Positions 17,127-24,503 of a DNA stretch of 32,041 nucleotides are shown here, piece after piece. Origin of the DNA: Alphaproteobacteria bacterium (lineage in GTDB: Bacteria; Pseudomonadota; Alphaproteobacteria; Micavibrionales; CSBR16-224); NCBI GenBank assembly GCA_021775895.1, contig JAJFGX010000111.1, positions 1 through 32,041 of the forward strand, in the 5' to 3' direction. How positions within the stretch are numbered: position 1 is the stretch's first letter; the number at the start of each line of letters is the position of its first letter. Under the pieces are notes generated by a model, which saw nothing but the letters and a program-made list of their open reading frames with translations, did not search any database and was not told where the DNA came from. A program made the translations under genes and the position numbers.

Positions 17127-18065
17127 TTATATCTTTGGTCTTTTTGCACTAGGTTGCCTAGATTTAGTGGCTTCTATCAACTGTTCTGGATTTTTATGAT
17201 CCATATGCTTAGCCATAGGTTCAGGAGCTTTCGCAAACTTACTAGTTACACTACCTACAACATTATCAACAGCTTTCATTATACTGTTTCCAATACTAGC
17301 TAAAGTAATTTCTTGAGATTCAGGTATCCTATCTTTAGGGATTATAATCTTATGTGTACCAAGTTCTATGCCCTCAATCCGCTTTAAAGAAATAGTGTCA
17401 TCTATCCCAAGGTCTGCAAGATTGCTACGGCTATAAGTATCTGGAACTGTGATAACCAAGCTACCATCATCATCGTACTGAAGACCTTTAACATTGCCCA
17501 TTCCAAGAGTGGTTTGTATTTCTGCAAACTCCATACGGTTATTTAAACTTCCTTGAGTTGAAACAGGTTCTTGTTGTGATGGTTCTTGTATATCTACTTT
17601 ATTGCCTGAATTATTCATATCTACAACGCCATTTCTTACACTAACCTGATTATCTTTTCCATTTTCAAGACGCATTAATGCAGCAACAGGCTTGCCTTCA
17701 CTACCATATGCAATAGACTCTCCTTCCATAGTGCTAGCTATATCTTCCAAAGATTTTCCTTGCCTCAATCCTTGCACTAAAATTTTTGACTGTTGCTCTA
17801 TATTATAGCCTTGAATAGGGTCTTGTGGTGTACCATCAGAATTCCATGTTCCAGTTCCACTTCCCCATCCTCTTTCTTTATCCAGAAATAAATTCTCATT
17901 TCCTCCGATAGCATAAACTTCCCAACCCTGCTCCATCAATTCATTAACAGTTTTTTTACTACCACCAACTTGGCTTGTTTCACCAAGCCTATAAGGATCA
18001 ACTGTCCAATTTCCAACGTCAGACTGAACTATATATGCGGATTCACAACCTGACTTCCTTGAAAA
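17127..18065 (-). pseudogene. C-terminal part of a frameshifted hypothetical gene
   Basis: The ORF track starts this at a TTG (17939, 270 aa), but protein-like sequence continues upstream in the same frame to a TGA at 18066-18068: ESAYIVQSDVGNWTV, then DPYRLGETSQVGGSKKTV, running into NELMEQGWEVYAIGG. No start codon with a ribosome site fits that extension, and the upstream 75-aa ORF ends just here in the other frame, so the two are best read as one gene of about 375 aa broken by a 1-nt shift. The visible protein is soluble and Gly/Ser/Asn-rich, with LVQGLRQGKSLEDIASTMEGE, a beta-rich middle (DGSLVITVPDTYSRSN, IELGTHKIIIPKDRIPE) and a basic tail. I do not recognise a family. It abuts ftsK tail to tail. 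Confidence 0.55.
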
Positions 18066-18256
18066 TCAGAGCTACCGCTTACATTTCCAGCAGAACTAGG
18101 TGTAACATCAGAAATACCAGATAGTGTATGTATATTTCCTGTTTTAGGATTGACCATAACAACAAAACCTGTTCCTGACCCTAGACTAGAAGTATCAATT
18201 TCCATTCCTGAGCTTTTAATTAAAATACTATCTCCAGTAATGCTGTTATCTGACAT
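18029..18256 (-). pseudogene. N-terminal part of the same frameshifted hypothetical gene (75 aa)
   Basis: A good start: AAGGGGA lies about 5 nt before the ATG. The protein is Ser/Gly/Thr-rich without a signal peptide (SDNSITGDSILIKSSG, then GSGTGFVVMVNPKTGN), and stops at TAG 18029-18031 after FQGSQVVNPHI. The -1 frame is open from 18065 onwards, so a 1-nt deletion (or frameshifting, or a sequencing error) anywhere in 18032-18065 would join it to the 17127-18065 ORF. It follows prfB on the same strand after about 126 nt; no strong promoter was seen between them. Confidence 0.55.
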
Positions 18257-18382
18257 ATGAATCCCCTTAAACTTAACAATAAATTTTAATTACTTGATTA
18301 TGATTATATATAATAAAGGTTAATGAATTATAAAAACTAACTCTTCCAAACTGAGTATTCTTTTTGTAAGTCACGGTAGTTT

Positions 18383-19493
18383 TTAATTATCAAGCCCTGT
18401 TAGCTTGTGTGCAAGTGATGCATTTAAGAATGGGTCAAGATTACCATCTAGGACGCCTTGACTATTTCCAGTTTCAACCCCTGTACGTAGGTCTTTAACC
18501 ATTTGATATGGGTGTAATACGTAGGAGCGTATTTGATGCCCCCAACCAATATCGGTTTTCTGGGATTCACGATCCGCTTTTTCAGCATCTTGTTTTTGCA
18601 GTTCAAGCTCATAGAGCTTTGCTCTCAACATATTCATCGCAGTGTCTCTATTTTGATGTTGTGAACGTTGATTTTGGCAGGTAACCACAATACCTGTCGG
18701 TGCATGTGTAATTCGTATAGCACTATCCGTTGTATTCACGTGTTGCCCCCCTGCCCCTTGAGCTCTGTAGGTATCAACTCGTAGATCTTTACTATTAATT
18801 TCTATTTCAATATCTTCATCAACTACGGGAGATACCGCAATTGAAGCAAAGCTTGTATGACGCTTGGCATTTGAATCAAATGGTGAAATACGCACAAGCC
18901 GATGCACCCCACTCTCACTTTTCAGCCAACCATAGGCATTCTCACCTGATATTTCCAAAGTTGCTGATTTTATACCCGCTTCTTCACCATCATTTTGCTC
19001 TAGCAATGATATTTTATAGCCATGTTGCTCTGCCCAACGCATATACATTCTAAGTAACATTTCAGACCAATCGCAACTTTCAGTCCCGCCAGCCCCTGCA
19101 TTCACTTCAAGATAAGCATCATTTGCATCAGCTGTACCATTAAGCAAGCTTTCCAACTGCTGTTTTGCTACATCTTCTTGCAGATTGGATAAAATGTTTT
19201 CTGCTTCATTGATTAAATCATTATCATCTTCAAGCTCTGCTAGCTCAATTAAATCTATGTTTTCTTGCAGAGTATTTTCTATGTTTAAGATGTTTTCAAT
19301 TTGTCGCTCTAAACGGCTTTTCTCACGCATAAGCTTTTGTGCCTTGGTGCTATCGCTCCATAACTCTGGATCTTCAGATAATGCTGTTAGCTCATCAAGC
19401 CTAAGGACGGCATTATCCCAGTCAAAGACGCCTCCTTAGAAGCTTTAAAGCATCTCTAATCGCAACTACTATATTGTCTGTTTCTGCTTTCAT
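18383..19493 (-). CDS. prfB: Peptide chain release factor 2, with programmed +1 frameshift
   Basis: RF2 releases peptides at UGA and UAA stops. The ORF track shows only the 315-aa distal part; the gene starts at ATG 19493 (AAGGAT upstream), runs 23 codons to CGT CTT TGA C, and shifts +1 to continue [22 protein letters not shown]. The total is about 369 aa, as in E. coli (365). RF2 marks: the SPF recognition motif in [11 protein letters not shown] and the catalytic GGQ in [14 protein letters not shown]. It is divergent from kdsA. Confidence 0.96.
19421..19436 (-). promoter_or_regulatory. prfB autoregulatory frameshift site
   Basis: On the minus strand AGGAGG (19431-19436), three bases, CTT (19425-19427), TGA (19422-19424), C. 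This has the same geometry as the E. coli RF2 site (AGG GGG TAT CTT TGA C): an internal Shine-Dalgarno sequence 3 nt before the slippery CTT and the weak stop TGA-C. Low RF2 favours the +1 slip and so raises RF2. Confidence 0.95.
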
Positions 19494-19510
19494 TTTTTTA
19501 TCCTTTGTCT

Positions 19511-19539
19511 TTGTAACGTAAATATGCTACATATATAAA
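19511..19539 (+). promoter_or_regulatory. Candidate kdsA promoter
   Basis: TTGTAA (19511-19516), a 17-bp spacer and TATAAA (19534-19539). The leader would be about 20 nt, with AAAAGGA before the kdsA ATG. Confidence 0.5.
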
Positions 19540-19566
19540 ATAAATTCAAATAGAAAAGGATAAAAC

Positions 19567-20421
19567 ATGATAAATCATCACGTAAATATTCAAAATAAAA
19601 TCATTATTGGTAACGATTTACCTTTTGTTTTACTTGCAGGGCCTTGTGCAATGGAAAGCCGTGAGCATGCCTTAGAAATGTCATCTGCATTAAAAGAAAT
19701 AACAGATAACCTTAATATCCCATTTGTCTATAAGACTTCTTTTGATAAGGCAAATCGCACGTCGATTAGTTCTGGTCGTGGTATTGGCATTGAAAAAGCC
19801 TTGCCTGTATTGGCAGAAATTAAAGAAAATTTAGGTTGCCCAATTGTCACAGACATACATACGCCAGAGCAGTGTGTTAGAGCTGCGGAAGTCGCTGACA
19901 TATTGCAAATACCTGCATTTCTATGTCGTCAAACTGATTTATTAGTTGCCGCCGCAAAAACAGGCAAAGTTATTAATGTAAAAAAAGGACAATTCTTATC
20001 GCCTAATGACATGATTAATGTTGCAAATAAAGTAACTGAAAGCGGTAATAGCAATGTAATGCTTTGTGAGCGTGGCACTAGCTTTGGCTACAATACATTA
20101 GTTAATGATATGCGTGCGTTACCAATTATGGCAGCAACTGGTCACCCAGTGGTTTTTGATGCTACACATTCAGTCCAACAACCCGGTGGCGCTGGTAATA
20201 CGACTAGTGGCGACCGTAGTTTCGTTCCACCATTGGCGAGAGCAGCAATAGCAGTTGGTGTTGCATCAATATTTATTGAAACTCATGAAGACCCAGATAA
20301 TGCAACCTCAGATGGCCCTAATATGATGTATTTACATGATATGCCTGCTCTTTTAGCTCAGTTAAAAGAACTAGATCAAATGATTAAGCCACAAACATAT
20401 AAACAAGCAGAAGCAGCTTAG
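19567..20421 (+). CDS. kdsA: 3-deoxy-8-phosphooctulonate (Kdo-8-P) synthase
   Basis: Condenses arabinose-5-phosphate with phosphoenolpyruvate to Kdo-8-phosphate, the first committed step to Kdo of LPS. The protein is 284 aa, exactly the family size. Motifs: [17 protein letters not shown] (res 20-36), [67 protein letters not shown] and [11 protein letters not shown]. It starts 74 bp from the divergent prfB. Its stop overlaps the stop of the last small-family gene by 4 bp. Confidence 0.97.
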   Translation: MINHHVNIQNKIIIGNDLPFVLLAGPCAMESREHALEMSSALKEITDNLNIPFVYKTSFDKANRTSISSGRGIGIEKALPVLAEIKENLGCPIVTDIHTPEQCVRAAEVADILQIPAFLCRQTDLLVAAAKTGKVINVKKGQFLSPNDMINVANKVTESGNSNVMLCERGTSFGYNTLVNDMRALPIMAATGHPVVFDATHSVQQPGGAGNTTSGDRSFVPPLARAAIAVGVASIFIETHEDPDNATSDGPNMMYLHDMPALLAQLKELDQMIKPQTYKQAEAA

Positions 20422-20615
20422 TTGTTATTTGATGCACCTTTCATCCCAACGTAGCGAGTTGACATTTTTCCTGCATTCTTTTCATCTTGTGCATCAATAG
20501 CATCAAGTCTGGCATAAGCTGTTGCTGTAGCAGCTCTAGTTGAGCGATCAGCATAATAATCATTAAAGTCACTAGCTAATTTTGCTTTCATCATTTCTCT
20601 AATTTCTTTTGACAT
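20418..20615 (-). CDS. Small-family protein A (65 aa), conserved C-terminal tail
   Basis: The second ATG (20615) is preferred because GGAGA then lies 7 nt upstream; the ORF-track ATG (20621) is only 1 nt after it. The N-terminus [18 protein letters not shown] matches those of genes C and D. An Ala/Asp-rich helix follows, and the tail is [16 protein letters not shown], the family tail with substitutions. The nucleotide sequence of the tail differs from B and C at synonymous sites as well, so here the peptide itself has been conserved. There is no signal peptide or TM. Not recognised. It is the last gene of a four-gene same-strand array. Confidence 0.7.
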   Translation of the reverse strand: MSKEIREMMKAKLASDFNDYYADRSTRAATATAYARLDAIDAQDEKNAGKMSTRYVGMKGASNNN

Positions 20616-20631
20616 TTTCATTCTCCTTTAT

Positions 20632-20871
20632 TTAGTACTTATTACTATTTGAAGCACCTTTTATCCCAATATGACGAGACGACATGTTATTTTTTCTTTT
20701 CTCATCTTCCTCAATCTCTCTCTGTAGTCTCATAGTCTCTACAAGAGATAAGGCAACATTTGCTTTAGCATTAGTAGCATCATAACCATTACCATTACCA
20801 GATAAACTATTAAAATCATTTTCTAATTCAACCTTTAATCTATCTAATAATTCTTTATCTTTTTCTAACAT
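20632..20871 (-). CDS. Small-family protein B (79 aa), conserved C-terminal tail
   Basis: Start at the second ATG (20871) with AAAGGAT 7 nt upstream. The N-terminal helix MLEKDKELLDRLKVELENDFN resembles the family pattern (acidic/basic, xxLxxxFN). A Gly/Asn-rich loop (GNGNGYDATN) follows, then a charged helix, then NMSSRHIGIKGASNSNKY. The last 50 bp of coding sequence are nearly identical to gene C. It is 16 nt upstream of A in the transcript. Function unknown. Confidence 0.7.
   Translation of the reverse strand: MLEKDKELLDRLKVELENDFNSLSGNGNGYDATNAKANVALSLVETMRLQREIEEDEKRKNNMSSRHIGIKGASNSNKY
20636..20688. repeat. Copy 1 of a 53-bp direct repeat (tail of gene B)
   Basis: 52 of 53 bases match 20888-20940. 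The single difference (C versus G at position 45) is synonymous (Ser). The repeat covers the last 16 codons and the stop region of small gene B. Confidence 0.9.
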
Positions 20872-20886
20872 TTTCATTATCCTTTA

Positions 20887-21108
20887 TTACTTATTACTAT
20901 TTGAAGCACCTTTTATCCCAATATGACGAGAGGACATGTTGCCATTTCGTTTATTACGTTCTTCCTCTTTTGCTTCAAACTTTTCTATCTCCATATATGC
21001 TAAAACAATATTAGATAGAGTTTGCTTCCCATCTGTACCATAAGTGCCTTGGGCATTAAAAGCAGTCTCTAGCTTTTTTTTCATCTTATCACGCATTTCT
21101 TGTGACAT
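20887..21108 (-). CDS. Small-family protein C (73 aa), conserved C-terminal tail
   Basis: GGAG lies 8 nt before the ATG. The N-terminus is MSQEMRDKMKKKLETAFN, a Gly-rich turn (GTYGTDGKQ) follows, then a helix ending in a strongly charged stretch (EKFEAKEEERNKRNGN), then MSSRHIGIKGASNSNK. It has no Cys, no TM and no signal peptide, and looks like a small helical soluble protein with a positively charged tail. Spacing to B is 15 nt. Unknown function. Confidence 0.7.
   Translation of the reverse strand: MSQEMRDKMKKKLETAFNAQGTYGTDGKQTLSNIVLAYMEIEKFEAKEEERNKRNGNMSSRHIGIKGASNSNK
20888..20940. repeat. Copy 2 of a 53-bp direct repeat (tail of gene C)
   Basis: The same unit as 20636-20688, offset by 252 bp. 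Upstream of the unit the two genes are hardly alike at base level. Confidence 0.9.
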
Positions 21109-21122
21109 TTTTATTGCTCCTT

Positions 21123-21377
21123 CTATCTATTATTAGCACTTGTTTTTAAACAATGAGTTGTATTTGCTGTCTCAATAACAGACTTTTCTCCTGATTGTAC
21201 ATCTAAAGCATCAAGCTCAGCATATTGATGTATAATTGCCAACATATCACTATATGTATTCATGCTAAGGACATGATCTTCTCTAATAATTTTGCGAACA
21301 CCGTTTACATACTCCTTTTGCTCGTTAAACATAACCATAAGCTCTGCTTTCATTTCTTCTCTATCTTCTTTTGACAT
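21123..21377 (-). CDS. Small-family protein D (84 aa), divergent tail
   Basis: First gene of the array behind its promoter; GGAGA lies 7 nt before the ATG. The N-terminus MSKEDREEMKAELMVMFN is clearly that of A and C, but the end is HCLKTSANNR rather than SSRHIGIKGASN, so the tail has diverged or was never present. The middle is longer and amphipathic (EYVNGVRKIIREDHVL). It may be the oldest or a different-role member. Unknown function. Confidence 0.65.
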   Translation of the reverse strand: MSKEDREEMKAELMVMFNEQKEYVNGVRKIIREDHVLSMNTYSDMLAIIHQYAELDALDVQSGEKSVIETANTTHCLKTSANNR

Positions 21378-21443
21378 CTTTATTCTCCATTCTTAATTAT
21401 AAAATATTTCTAATAACACCTAAATTAACTAAATGTTAATATA

Positions 21444-21472
21444 AACATATCACAACTTTATATTTATGTCAA
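21444..21472 (-). promoter_or_regulatory. Strong promoter for the small-gene array
   Basis: On the minus strand TTGACA (21467-21472), a 17-bp spacer ending TGA (extended -10), and TATGTT (21444-21449). The leader before gene D is about 60 nt and A+T-rich. Confidence 0.65.
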
Positions 21473-21492
21473 CATAAATATGTAATTATTTT

Positions 21493-21501
21493 TGCTATGA
21501 T
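21493..21501 (+). promoter_or_regulatory. Candidate extended -10 promoter for the 42-aa ORF
   Basis: TGCTATGAT (21493-21501), an extended -10 with no good -35. It is back to back with the array promoter. Confidence 0.35.
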
Positions 21502-21535
21502 GATAGTATTAAAAAATTGAAATATAGTGAGCCAC

Positions 21536-21664
21536 TTGACCAAATATTGGATTAATCCTACACCAATAAAAAAAGTGCCAGATAAAAAAACCAGAGCAAA
21601 AAAAATCGCTGACTTCAGACGCTTTGCCAAAGCACGCAACAAAGCGACTGGGTCAAGGCTCTAA
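21536..21664 (+). CDS. Small very basic ORF, 42 aa (too short for the ORF track)
   Basis: TTG at 21536 (or GTG at 21527, 45 aa) to TAA 21662-21664. The peptide contains KYWINPTPIKKVPDKKTRAK, then KIADFRRFAKARNKATGSRL, with about 17 Lys/Arg in 42 residues. It fills the gap between the small-gene array and the convergent GNAT gene, and its stop overlaps the GNAT stop by 4 bp (CTAA), the same junction style as other convergent genes in the window. Against it: an A+T-rich stretch can produce Lys codons by chance, the start codon is weak, and no clear ribosome site is present. Possible nucleic-acid-binding or ribosome-associated peptide; function unknown. Confidence 0.4.
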   Translation: MTKYWINPTPIKKVPDKKTRAKKIADFRRFAKARNKATGSRL

Positions 21665-22185
21665 AATACATTAGCTCTTCGAGGTTGAACCTTGCCTTTT
21701 TTCTCTTCTTGGCTAACAAGAATTTTTGTTAATTCAATGCCATCTTGTATAGCTGATTTACTAGTAAAATAACCAGATAAAGTCTCTGTTTTGTGGTAAC
21801 CACTGCGATGCAGGACTTTTAATGCATTATCTGCATTTTCAGGCTCTTGAATAGTCATGGCATCAAATCCAGCATTAATTGCAGCTTGCTCAGCTGCGAC
21901 TAACAACATTGGCTCTAACCCTTTATTGGAATAATCAGGATCAATGGCTAGCGAGTCTATATTTGCAGCACTAGGATCATCATTCGAAATATCAACAACA
22001 ACGTAGCCAGCAACTACTCCATCATCTTCTATAACTAACGACATCAGCTCTTTATCTCTAAGCTCTGCTTTTAATTCTTTTTTTGTAAAACGATGCTCTT
22101 CATACATATCATCACTGAAAGCTTCTCTTTCAATAGTTGCTAATGCATTAACATCTTTTTTTTCTGCTTCACGAATTGTAATCAT
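21661..22185 (-). CDS. GNAT-family N-acetyltransferase
   Basis: A 174-aa protein with a single acetyltransferase domain: ITIREAEKKDVNALATIEREAF at the start, the strand VAGYVVVDI, then IDSLAIDPDYSNKGLEPMLL as motif A. The usual Q/RxxGxG/A acetyl-CoA loop is here SNKGLE, so the last small residue is Glu. The NADNALKVLHRSGYHKTETLSGYF region is the usual C-terminal part. It resembles RimI-type protein acetyltransferases, but the substrate cannot be told. The tail KGKVQPRRANVF is basic. It has its own promoter and a ribosome site GGGAG 10 nt from the ATG. Confidence 0.8.
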   Translation of the reverse strand: MITIREAEKKDVNALATIEREAFSDDMYEEHRFTKKELKAELRDKELMSLVIEDDGVVAGYVVVDISNDDPSAANIDSLAIDPDYSNKGLEPMLLVAAEQAAINAGFDAMTIQEPENADNALKVLHRSGYHKTETLSGYFTSKSAIQDGIELTKILVSQEEKKGKVQPRRANVF

Positions 22186-22235
22186 AATCTAACTACTCCC
22201 ATAATGTATTAATAATATAGTAATTCTATTTAACA

Positions 22236-22263
22236 CTTATACAGGATAAAAAATATATGTCAA
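22236..22263 (-). promoter_or_regulatory. Candidate promoter for the GNAT gene
   Basis: On the minus strand TTGACA (22258-22263), a 16-bp spacer and TATAAG (22236-22241). It sits just beyond the ftsA stop. Confidence 0.5.
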
Positions 22264-22270
22264 GCGTATA

Positions 22271-23641
22271 TCACCAGTTTTCTTTAAACCAACTAGCGGC
22301 TTTTCTTAAAATATTATCTGGAAGATGGAGATTAGCTATGCGAGATGCAGGGCGAGTGGTTGCTTGATGATCCACATATTCTGCTGCATATTGCAGCATT
22401 CCCAATGCTGTTGCAAAAACTGGCCCCCCTGTTGATTCTGCCAGCCCTTTAATTACCGATGGTTTTCCAAGTCTGACTTGCTTATCCAACACATGCTTAG
22501 CCAAATCTTGTATTCCCAGTAGTTGACTTGCACCACCTGTTAAAACAACTCTACGCCCTGCGACTTGGCTTAGACCTTCATCATTTAATTTTGCTCTAAT
22601 TAATTCGAATGTTTCTTCTATACGTGGCTGAATAATTCCCGTTAAAAGGGAGCGTGGAACTTTCTTAGTATTAACACTATCATCTTCACCAACCGCAGTT
22701 ACATCAATTGTATCATGATCGCCGTGACCGATATTTGTTGTGCTACCATATAAAATCTTTAAACGCTCTGCATCTGTGACAGACGTTGTTAAGCCTCTAG
22801 CAATGTCATTTGTAACGTGTTGACCACCGACTGGAATTGCTCCTGTATATATTAACGCTCCCTCAAAAAAGACTGCTATTTGGCTAGTACCTGCTCCCAT
22901 ATCAATCACAGTACAACCAAGATTTTTCTCATCTTCAACAAGACAAGATAAACCAGATGCATATGGCGATGCACAAAAGCCAAATACATCTAAATGATTT
23001 GCTGTAACAGCTGTTGTAAAGTTCTGCAATGCTGGCTTTGAGGCTGTAATAGTGCTTATATCCACGCCCATATGATGACCAAACATACCTATTGGTACTT
23101 TAATTCCTGTTTGTCTATCAACGCTATATGATGCTGGAATAACGTGAATAATACTTTCTTCTTTCGGCGATGCGACATGCCTTGCTTGATTAATTGCACT
23201 ATCAATATCACGTTCAGTGATTTGCTGACCTGAAATCTGTACATCAACAGAAAAATGATAAGGCTTTGTGTACAATGCGGGCATATTAACGAATATGTTT
23301 TGTAAGTCTTGACCATTCATGCGTGATCTTGCCATGTTTTCTGCGGTTTGAATAACAGAGCCTACGGCATATTCAACGGCTTTAAGGTCAATAACATTAC
23401 CATTCCTTATACCATCAGAAGCATGGTGAGCCTGACCAATAATTTCAACAGGTGTATTAGTTTTCAAATCAATAATAGCAATCATGCAACAAATCTTGCT
23501 AGTACCAATGTCTAAGACTGCTATTGGTTTTGTTTGTTGCTTCTTTTTAGTTTCTATTTGAATAGTATTTGAATCACTATCTTTTTTATCTAATAAGGGC
23601 TTTAACTTATCCAAAGTAAATAAAGATTCAGTTAGACGCAT
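22271..23641 (-). CDS. ftsA: Cell division protein FtsA
   Basis: Actin-like ATPase that anchors FtsZ filaments to the inner membrane and recruits later division proteins. The protein is 456 aa. A 37-residue N-terminal extension precedes the first phosphate loop, IAVLDIGTSKICCM. The 1C subdomain follows, then VIDMGAGTSQIAVFFEGAL (phosphate 2) and VVLTGGASQLLGI (adenosine motif). The C-terminus NILRKAASWFKENW is an amphipathic helix, the usual membrane-targeting sequence. AGGAGA lies 7 nt before the ATG. It is downstream of ftsQ by 25 nt. No ftsZ follows; a GNAT gene does. Confidence 0.95.
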   Translation of the reverse strand: MRLTESLFTLDKLKPLLDKKDSDSNTIQIETKKKQQTKPIAVLDIGTSKICCMIAIIDLKTNTPVEIIGQAHHASDGIRNGNVIDLKAVEYAVGSVIQTAENMARSRMNGQDLQNIFVNMPALYTKPYHFSVDVQISGQQITERDIDSAINQARHVASPKEESIIHVIPASYSVDRQTGIKVPIGMFGHHMGVDISTITASKPALQNFTTAVTANHLDVFGFCASPYASGLSCLVEDEKNLGCTVIDMGAGTSQIAVFFEGALIYTGAIPVGGQHVTNDIARGLTTSVTDAERLKILYGSTTNIGHGDHDTIDVTAVGEDDSVNTKKVPRSLLTGIIQPRIEETFELIRAKLNDEGLSQVAGRRVVLTGGASQLLGIQDLAKHVLDKQVRLGKPSVIKGLAESTGGPVFATALGMLQYAAEYVDHQATTRPASRIANLHLPDNILRKAASWFKENW

Positions 23642-23666
23642 ATTTCTTTCTCCTAATTATCGTTTC

Positions 23667-24503
23667 TTAATTGTTATTACTTGCAGTATTACTTATTGGC
23701 TTCATGATGACCTGATCATTAAGTCTTAGATCAATATAATCCCAGTTTTTTTCTAAAATATTATCTCTTTTATGCATTTTTAAAAGCAAACTTAAAGCCA
23801 GCTCTGGATCTGTTTCTGGCAATTTCACTCGTGTTTTATTCGATAGTTTTAAATCCCACCTGCGGTCTCCGATACGAATTATACTATCTAAATAATTTGT
23901 TATTTTAGGCTCTGCGTTCAACATGGCAATAATATCATATGCATGTTCTGGAGCTTTTTCTCCGACTAACAAAGGAAGAGAAGCATATTCTTCTAAGTTA
24001 TTTCTTGTTAAAACATTACCATCTTTATCAATCACCGCTAAACCTTGCTTGTTCTGCCATAGAGCCACAGGAGTCCGCTCTTCTAAATTTATCTCAATAG
24101 TATCTGGTAGATGGCGACGAACGTCAGCCCTTTTAACCCAAGTGATTTTTTCAATTAAGCCCGTCGCATCATTAGCATTAAAAGTAAAAATAGGATCACC
24201 ATGCTCTACATTTAATAATGCACGCAATAAATCAGCATCAGTCCGATTACGACCAATGACATTAACTTGATTGATTTTAAAGCCCATTTGAGCTGTAGCG
24301 TGCAACGTAGCCTCACTTATTTTATTCATTGTTTGAGAAAACAGACCTGCGAATGCAACTGTTATAGTTAGCCAGAGTAAAAATGCTCCAACAAAAATAA
24401 GTATAACAGAATTTCTAACTTTATGCTTGCTAGAAGTTTGTACTTTTATTGCTTTTTTTGCCCTAGGCGATATTTTGCGTGTTTTCTTCTTGCGTGAAGA
24501 CAT
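23667..24503 (-). CDS. ftsQ: Cell division protein FtsQ
   Basis: Bitopic inner-membrane protein of the FtsQLB complex. A 278-aa protein: a very basic cytosolic N-terminus (SSRKKKTRKISPRAKKAIK), one TM (about res 31-52, VILIFVGAFLLWLTITVAF), then a periplasmic POTRA domain (INQVNVIGRNRTDADLLRAL) and the beta domain with EINLEERTPVALWQN. The start lies inside ddl, overlapping its 3' end by 41 nt, so translation is probably coupled. Confidence 0.93.
   Translation of the reverse strand: MSSRKKKTRKISPRAKKAIKVQTSSKHKVRNSVILIFVGAFLLWLTITVAFAGLFSQTMNKISEATLHATAQMGFKINQVNVIGRNRTDADLLRALLNVEHGDPIFTFNANDATGLIEKITWVKRADVRRHLPDTIEINLEERTPVALWQNKQGLAVIDKDGNVLTRNNLEEYASLPLLVGEKAPEHAYDIIAMLNAEPKITNYLDSIIRIGDRRWDLKLSNKTRVKLPETDPELALSLLLKMHKRDNILEKNWDYIDLRLNDQVIMKPISNTASNNN

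Noticed and set aside
20418-21377. Small-gene array as a CRISPR-like or tandem repeat region
   Set aside because: Units are coding, differ in length and sequence, and repeat only at the gene ends.
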